Assembly: GCA_007644065.1 (NCBI GenBank)
Contig: VJWN01000011.1
Coordinates: 868,001 to 932,000 of the forward strand
Direction of reading: 5' to 3'
DNA from: Margaritispora aquatica
Taxonomy: Eukaryota; Ascomycota; Leotiomycetes; Helotiales; Discinellaceae
Length of the DNA stretch: 64,000 nucleotides
Shown: piece by piece, positions 58,836-64,000 of the stretch
Layout of the letters: every line of letters starts with the position of its first letter
Numbering within the stretch: position 1 is the first letter of the stretch
The notes under the pieces: generated by a model
What the model saw: only the letters and a program-made list of their open reading frames with translations
What the model was told of the DNA's origin: nothing
Databases searched by the model: none
Program-made: the position numbers and the translations under genes

Positions 58836-59396
58836 GTGCGAGACCATTTTCTGGGAGAATAGGATCTGGGAGAGTAGGAGAGAGATGATGGGTTCTCAAT
58901 TCTTAGCTCTCAGACCTTCAATTTGTCTAACCACCTTTTTGTTTCTGCGCTTGTCGTTAAGAGGGGGAAATCACTGTCGTTTACTGAAACTGGCAAGTCA
59001 CATTCTTTTTAAACTATTAGGAGCTGCTTAAGTTAGTCCAAGGAAATCAATTGAAAACACACAAAAATAAATCCTCGCTGTCTGAATCTCGTGGCCGGAG
59101 ATAGTCTTCTGAGACTGCAAATGAATAATTCCGATAAATAGTTTCACGAATCCTTCGATGGAAAGTCTCGGGTATTATCTGATCTGATTCAAGGGTTTGG
59201 GTTTGGGTGGAATTGCATAACGCCATTGCCAGAGTTGCTTTTCGCCACCTCGCTTAAGTCACCTGCGCATCTTTGAGCGATGCAGCAGTTTTATTGTTTG
59301 ATCGACATGAGATTGAGTTGATTCGTGGTCTGATTCGAGTATGGCACTGATGGTCTGGAAATAAATCATAATAAAAACATCCAAAGTAGGTAGGTA

Positions 59397-59407
59397 GGTA
59401 GGTAGGT
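59397..59407. repeat. (TAGG)n microsatellite
   Basis: Short TAGG repeat, part of the repeat field upstream of the LAMMER kinase. Confidence 0.75.
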
Positions 59408-59460
59408 TGGTGCTTTGACTGTTGATTTGAGCACTTGGGTCACATTCCAACCAGACAACC

Positions 59461-59490
59461 AAACCAAACCAAACCAAACCAAACCAAACC
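59461..59490. repeat. (AAACC)6 microsatellite
   Basis: Six perfect pentanucleotide units. Confidence 0.95.
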
Positions 59491-59808
59491 AGACTAGACG
59501 GAACGCCCAAACAGAAACGGACAATCAATTTCTGCCATCACACACCGCCTTATGTCTGGTAGGGTAGGGCAGCGCAGGGCAGGGCAAAGTCCATACACAT
59601 ACAGTTCCAAAAAAAAAAATTAAGTTCAAGCCTCTCACGTTATTGTGTTTGTGGCGAATTTGGCACAGGCAAAGGAAAGAAACCCCCCCGTCCCGAGACT
59701 TGGGTTGGTTGAAATCCAACCCCGATTCAACCGAGACGGTGACTGGATTGGACTGAACTAGATCGAAGACTGGAGACCGAAGAAGACTGGGACTGGACGG
59801 ACTAGAAC

Positions 59809-59833
59809 TGGACTGGACTGGACTGGACTGGAC
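59809..59833. repeat. (GGACT)5 microsatellite
   Basis: Five pentanucleotide units; looser GACTGG copies extend about 40 bp upstream. Confidence 0.9.
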
Positions 59834-60096
59834 ACCGGGAACACAATGAGTGATGAGGCTTTTGATAATTATTGTTTTTGGGGTCCTGCGAGTGGATGGA
59901 TGGATTGTTGAGTAAGTAAGGTACTGTAATGTACCGTACTTTACTGTACTTTATCTCAGGTTTGATTTGGTTTGATTTGATTTGCTGGCTGGCATTCAAT
60001 TATTGTGTGGGAGAATGGTAAAATGGGAAAATGGGAAAATGGGGGGGAGTGAGTGAGTGGTTTCCATTTGATCAATTAATCCTTCTTCCAAGGAGG

Positions 60097-60124
60097 AGGA
60101 CCAAGGACCAAGGACCAAGGACCA
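60097..60124. repeat. (AGGACCA)4 minisatellite
   Basis: Four tandem 7-bp units, the last one degenerate. Confidence 0.85.
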
Positions 60125-60208
60125 TGGACCAGAAACTTCCGGTTCAGACTTGGATCGAATCGAATCATGGCGGAGAAAGCTGTGTACAGTACAGTAGGGA
60201 GTGAGGGA

Positions 60209-60268
60209 TGACTGAGTGACTGAGTGACTGAGTGAGTGCGTGAGTGCGTGAGTGCGTGAGTGAGTGAG
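60209..60268. repeat. (GACTGAGT)n/(GAGTGCGT)n compound repeat
   Basis: Three GACTGAGT-type octamers pass into GAGTGCGT octamers and then GAGT units, about 60 bp in all. Confidence 0.85.
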
Positions 60269-60346
60269 GCGGGGGTCCGGTGTGCAGGAACGAATGAATG
60301 GCTAATGACAGGGCAGAGCAGCACAGTGTAGTGCAGTGCAGGATGA

Positions 60347-60380
60347 CTGAGTGAGTGAGTGAGTGAGTGAGTGAGTGAGT
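60347..60380. repeat. (GAGT)n microsatellite
   Basis: Eight tandem GAGT units, the same core as the compound repeat about 80 bp upstream. Confidence 0.9.
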
Positions 60381-61794
60381 CGTGAGATATTCGCATACAG
60401 TACCGTGATTTATCTTCCTATTATGTGGTGCATGTGGTGCATGTGGTGTATGTGGTGTTTATGGTGTCTTTGGTGGGTGGGCATATACTAGGTAGGGAGC
60501 AATGGCTGACTTTCCTTATGTCCGTTTGACGCCCTTGATATTTTACTTACCTTGGCCATTATTGTGTGGATTCAGCTTGGGAAAAGGCTCCATTGGTAAA
60601 TGAATACCTCCCTCCTGAGTTCCTTAGTTCGCTATGGAATGAGGGGAAACATGGTGCTGGGCGTGTGATGGAAGGGAAGGTAGTGTAAGATAGTCGGAGG
60701 TTACTGGTCGTTCGAGCAACCATCTCCCCCTCGTGCCTCTTACGCCTCTCACGCCTCTCACGCCTCTCTCCCTGAACCTACGCACTGCACTCCTGCACTC
60801 TCGAGCACAGCGCATCACAGCACAGCACAGTTCAGTACAGTACAGTACAGTACCTAACCCTAACCTAAGGAAGCCTGCACCCTGAATCTGAATGTCGCCG
60901 AGGAGGGAGACGGACCTGAGACCATGAAGATGAAATCATAAATAAATAAAAAAGGAGTTGCATGACTTTCCATTACATTAACTTAGGGGATGAAATGTAA
61001 TGAAATTCAGATAGGAGATATCAGATAATACTGTTTCCTCGTAGTTCTATATCTACCTACCTTAAATGTTCTTCTTGAAACTTATTAATAAAATGTCGGA
61101 TATTAAAAAACGGTTGACAGGTGTTGTGAATTCATACAGTTTTATTCCTGTCCTGCACTGTTCTGTTCAGGTACTTCACGGAAGTGTACGTAAATTACTG
61201 CCGTAAAGCCTGAGGTGGCAGGACGAGGCCATTACGCTGGCGCAGAAGCCGAAGCCCAGTGCAGCCAGTGCAGCCAGTGCTGCCAGTGCCTACCAAACCC
61301 AAACCCAAACTCAACCTCAGAAAGACAAAAAAGAGCGGATCGCGCTAGAGTGGCACTTCGCTTGGAAGTCAACCACCTACCCTCTGCCCTGCCCTGGTAT
61401 TGATTGAAGTCTTTCCTGTGTCGTCCAGGACATCTTTACAAGTTATTTCAGATGGTAGAATCATACTATATCATCTCAATCACAACTCTAGATTGCCTCC
61501 ACCAAAGCTTCCCTCACGAAATGTTCCAAGTCTAACCTTGGATATCCCCATATTTGCGACACTTCGGCCCACGCGCGCCCGGCACCGTTCTTTTCAACGT
61601 TGACCACCTACCTACCTACCTCCTCACGCAATTCATACCCACACACAAGCTGATCGAGTCTCTGCTTCTGCGAAGTCGATGTGTTGAATTTGGTCCATTC
61701 CTGGAAACTCTGCCCGAAGGAATACTTGCAAATCCTCGACCTCACATCCCCTGGAGTCTATCGGGCACAAAACGAGACAATTCTGACATCCCCA

Positions 61795-64000
61795 ATGTCG
61801 ACTTCAGCACTTCCTCCACATCATCCAGATTTCGGCTTTTCTCATCACCAAACATACCAATCCAACGGTATATATCGAACGAACAGCACGCTCTTGAATA
61901 GCGGTTCCCGTTTGGGAGCGTCATACAATTACCACTCCCCGTCCAGTAACAGCACATCCAACAGCGTCGGTGTAGCCGACCCCTCACGAACAAGCCAAAA
62001 CGCGACGAATTCGTCACGTCCAGAATCATACTCAGGAGGCACCATGCCCGCATCAGAATCTGCCGCTGCTTCCAAGCAGAATCTAAAGAAGCGGCAACGG
62101 TCTCGAGATCAGAACCATCCGGATTGGAATGATTTCTACAAGAATGGGCTTCCGAAAGAAGTCATCATCATCGATGATACACCACCACCAGAGCCTTCGG
62201 CTTCTGCAAGTTCACACAATTTGCCCGGACGTTCACTAGCAGACGCAAATGGGCAACCTGCTGCAAAGAAAAGACGGCGTGATGGTGCGGGTTCAGCCTA
62301 TGACCCCGTCCACAACCTGGGGCCTTCCGTCTCGAACCATCGAAGTCCTGAGTACAAGGAAAACTCGGGCTCGACTGTGTCGACCGATCGAACCACTTCT
62401 GCCATTCACACCACCGCTGCTACATCCTTGGGTTCACATTCCTCGAATGGCCAGAATGGCTACGAGGCGGCTGAAGAGGCACAGCCGGGGCAGAAACGGA
62501 AAAGAACTGCAACGCGGCTGCAACTGGCAAATGAAGCCAAGCGGAAAGAATTAGAAACTCACGGCGACGCATTCACAAACTACAGGCCTCCACCGAGACC
62601 ACCCATCAAAGCAGCGGAGGTGCCAGTCAAGCAAATTGCCGATGTACGTATCCAAGATCTTCAGCTGTGAAGAACACGGCTAACATTTAAGCAGAACTCA
62701 TACACCAAGAATAGCAAAGTTGACGACGATGATGGACACTATATTGTTGTGCCAGATAGTGACTTGACCGACAGATGTAAGTATTGTAACCCCTTTGCCC
62801 AGCCTCCATACCAATTACGCAATAGATCAAGTACACAAACTACTCGGACAAGGAACATTTGGCAAAGTTGTGCAAGCTCGAGATCGCAAACGCAACAAGG
62901 CCGTTGCAATCAAGATTATACGATCGGTCCAGAAATACCGAGATGCTTCGAAGATAGAACTTCGAGTCCTTTCAACGCTGAAGGCGAACGATGCGGAGAA
63001 CCGGAACCGGTGTATCCATCTTCGAGATTGTTTTGACTACAGGGGGCATATCTGTATTGTGATGGATTTACTTGGTCAGAGTGTGTTTGATTTTTTGAAG
63101 GGCAATCAATTTGTCCCGTTTCCAAACAGCCAGATTCAAAGCTTTGCTCGGCAGTTATTCACAAGTGTTGCTTGTAGGTTTATCCAGGTATTTTGCATGA
63201 TATCAGCTAACAGGATTCTAGTTCTACACGATTTGAACCTGATTCACACCGATCTGAAGCCGGAAAACATCCTACTGTGTGACAGTGCTTACCAAGCATT
63301 CACATACAGCCGTAGAATTCCGTCTTCCTCAACTACTGTCAGCCGTCAAGCAGCGCAGAGGAGGGTACTCCTGGATACCGAGATTCGATTGATCGATTTT
63401 GGCTCGGCTACATTTCAGGATGAGTATCATTCATCCGTTGTGTCAACCCGACACTATCGAGCCCCAGAAATCATTCTAGGTCTTGGATGGTCATTTCCCT
63501 GCGATATATGGAGTATTGGATGCATCCTTGTGGAATTTTACACCGGAGATGCACTTTTCCAGACTCACGACAACCTGGAGCATCTAGCTATGATGGAAGC
63601 TGTGGTCAACAAAAGACTCGACACGGGTCTAATCCAATCGGTCAACGCAATGGCCAAAAGAAATGGCGGAAATCCAGCAGCAAAGTAAGTCATCATACCC
63701 ATCATTATCACGCTTCTCTAACGTGACAACAGATTCTTCAAACGGTTAAAATTGGATTACCCACAAACAGACACCACGAGAGCCTCCAGGCGATTCGTCA
63801 AAGCTATGAAACGGCTAGATGTATGCCCAGTCTATCTTTACCAAAGTTGAACAGCAGCTAATTATTACAGGAAATCATTCCCGACAACAACAAGTTTTGC
63901 AGAAACTTTCTTGATCTCTTGCGAAAGATCTTTGTATATGATCCTGCATACCGGATTACCGCCCAAGAGGCTCTTCAACACCCATGGTTCAAGGAAGCCG
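61795..64000 (+). CDS. lkh1: LAMMER-family dual-specificity protein kinase, 3' end missing
   Basis: LAMMER (CLK/Kns1/Lkh1) kinases phosphorylate splicing factors and other nuclear targets. The exons are 61795-62643, 62695-62776, 62826-63173, 63222-63684, 63733-63820 and 63871-64000 (runs off the window); 653 residues are visible. Introns are 48-51 bp. The first 310 residues are disordered with nuclear-type basic clusters ([24 protein letters not shown]). The kinase domain shows [10 protein letters not shown] (318-326), catalytic K340, HTDLKPEN with D437, D485-[11 protein letters not shown], and EHLAMME at 546-552, the signature that names the family. All catalytic residues are present. I start at ATG 61795 ([11 protein letters not shown]); the frame is open further upstream, but only with a GTG at 61681. 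Upstream lies the repeat field. Confidence 0.95.

Larger units (their letters stand above)
58836..61794. other. Microsatellite-rich intergenic region upstream of LAMMER kinase
   Basis: Nearly 3 kb without a supported gene but packed with different short tandem repeats (listed below) and short interrupted copies such as ATGGGAAA (60014-60041), GTGGTGCAT (60424-60480) and ACGCCTCTC (60741-60768). The last 350 bp are the kinase leader, with a CTACCTAC repeat at about 61607-61620. Confidence 0.6.

Noticed and set aside
60209..60380. Regularly spaced repeats as a CRISPR-like array
   Set aside because: Units are 4-8 bp without spacers, in a eukaryotic genome; simple microsatellites.
60854..60866. 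Telomere-like CCTAACCCTAACC
   Set aside because: Only two repeat units, in the middle of other microsatellites and flanked by genes; not a telomere or a convincing interstitial array.
61681..61794. Longer N-terminus for the LAMMER kinase
   Set aside because: Only a GTG is available upstream in frame; the ATG at 61795 starts a typical Ser/His/Pro-rich LAMMER N-terminus.

Overview
The window is nuclear DNA of a filamentous ascomycete (Pezizomycotina; Leotiomycetes is my guess from overall style, not something I can prove). The reasons are: about a dozen intron-bearing protein genes with typical short introns (mostly 48-60 bp, GTRNGT...CTRAC...YAG); Pezizomycotina-type proteins (AIM3/BBC1 family, LAMMER kinase, fungal BTB family, small secreted Cys-rich proteins); a nuclear tRNA with an intron; and long, gene-free, microsatellite-rich intergenic DNA.

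Layout. 1-1919 (+) is the 3' part of a SNF2/STH1-type remodeller ATPase with a C-terminal bromodomain. 2991-6695 (+) is CTR9 of the PAF1 complex, so two chromatin/transcription genes sit side by side. 6.7-15.7 kb is almost gene-free, apart from one doubtful three-exon candidate at 12.7-13.6 kb. 15723-18212 (+) is a disordered protein with a CRIB (Cdc42/Rac-binding) motif. After another 4 kb gap come an M18 aspartyl aminopeptidase (22201-23884) and an NTF2/SnoaL-like protein (25468-26254); both have a presequence-like N-terminus ahead of a second in-frame ATG. 27692-30529 (+) and 31257-33971 (-) are long low-complexity proteins of unknown function in convergent orientation. 36590-37320 (+) is a secreted, possibly AA1-like protein. 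38750-41077 (-) is a membrane-anchored coiled-coil protein with a PH-like tail.

44.9-50.8 kb holds a same-strand tandem array of BTB/POZ-family genes: four genes and one pseudogene, showing graded loss of the BTB core. The far end carries AIM3 (51151-53897, -, with an unusually long intron), an intron-containing tRNA-Arg(UCG), the mitochondrial carrier sideroflexin (55465-56671), a six-cysteine secreted protein (58098-58835), a dense microsatellite field, and a LAMMER kinase (61795 to beyond the window end).

Most genes are housekeeping or conserved fungal genes. The most interesting accessory parts are the BTB array, the two secreted proteins and the two genes with possible dual-start (mitochondrial/cytosolic) products. 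Functions are inferred from sequence reading only; no database search was possible.
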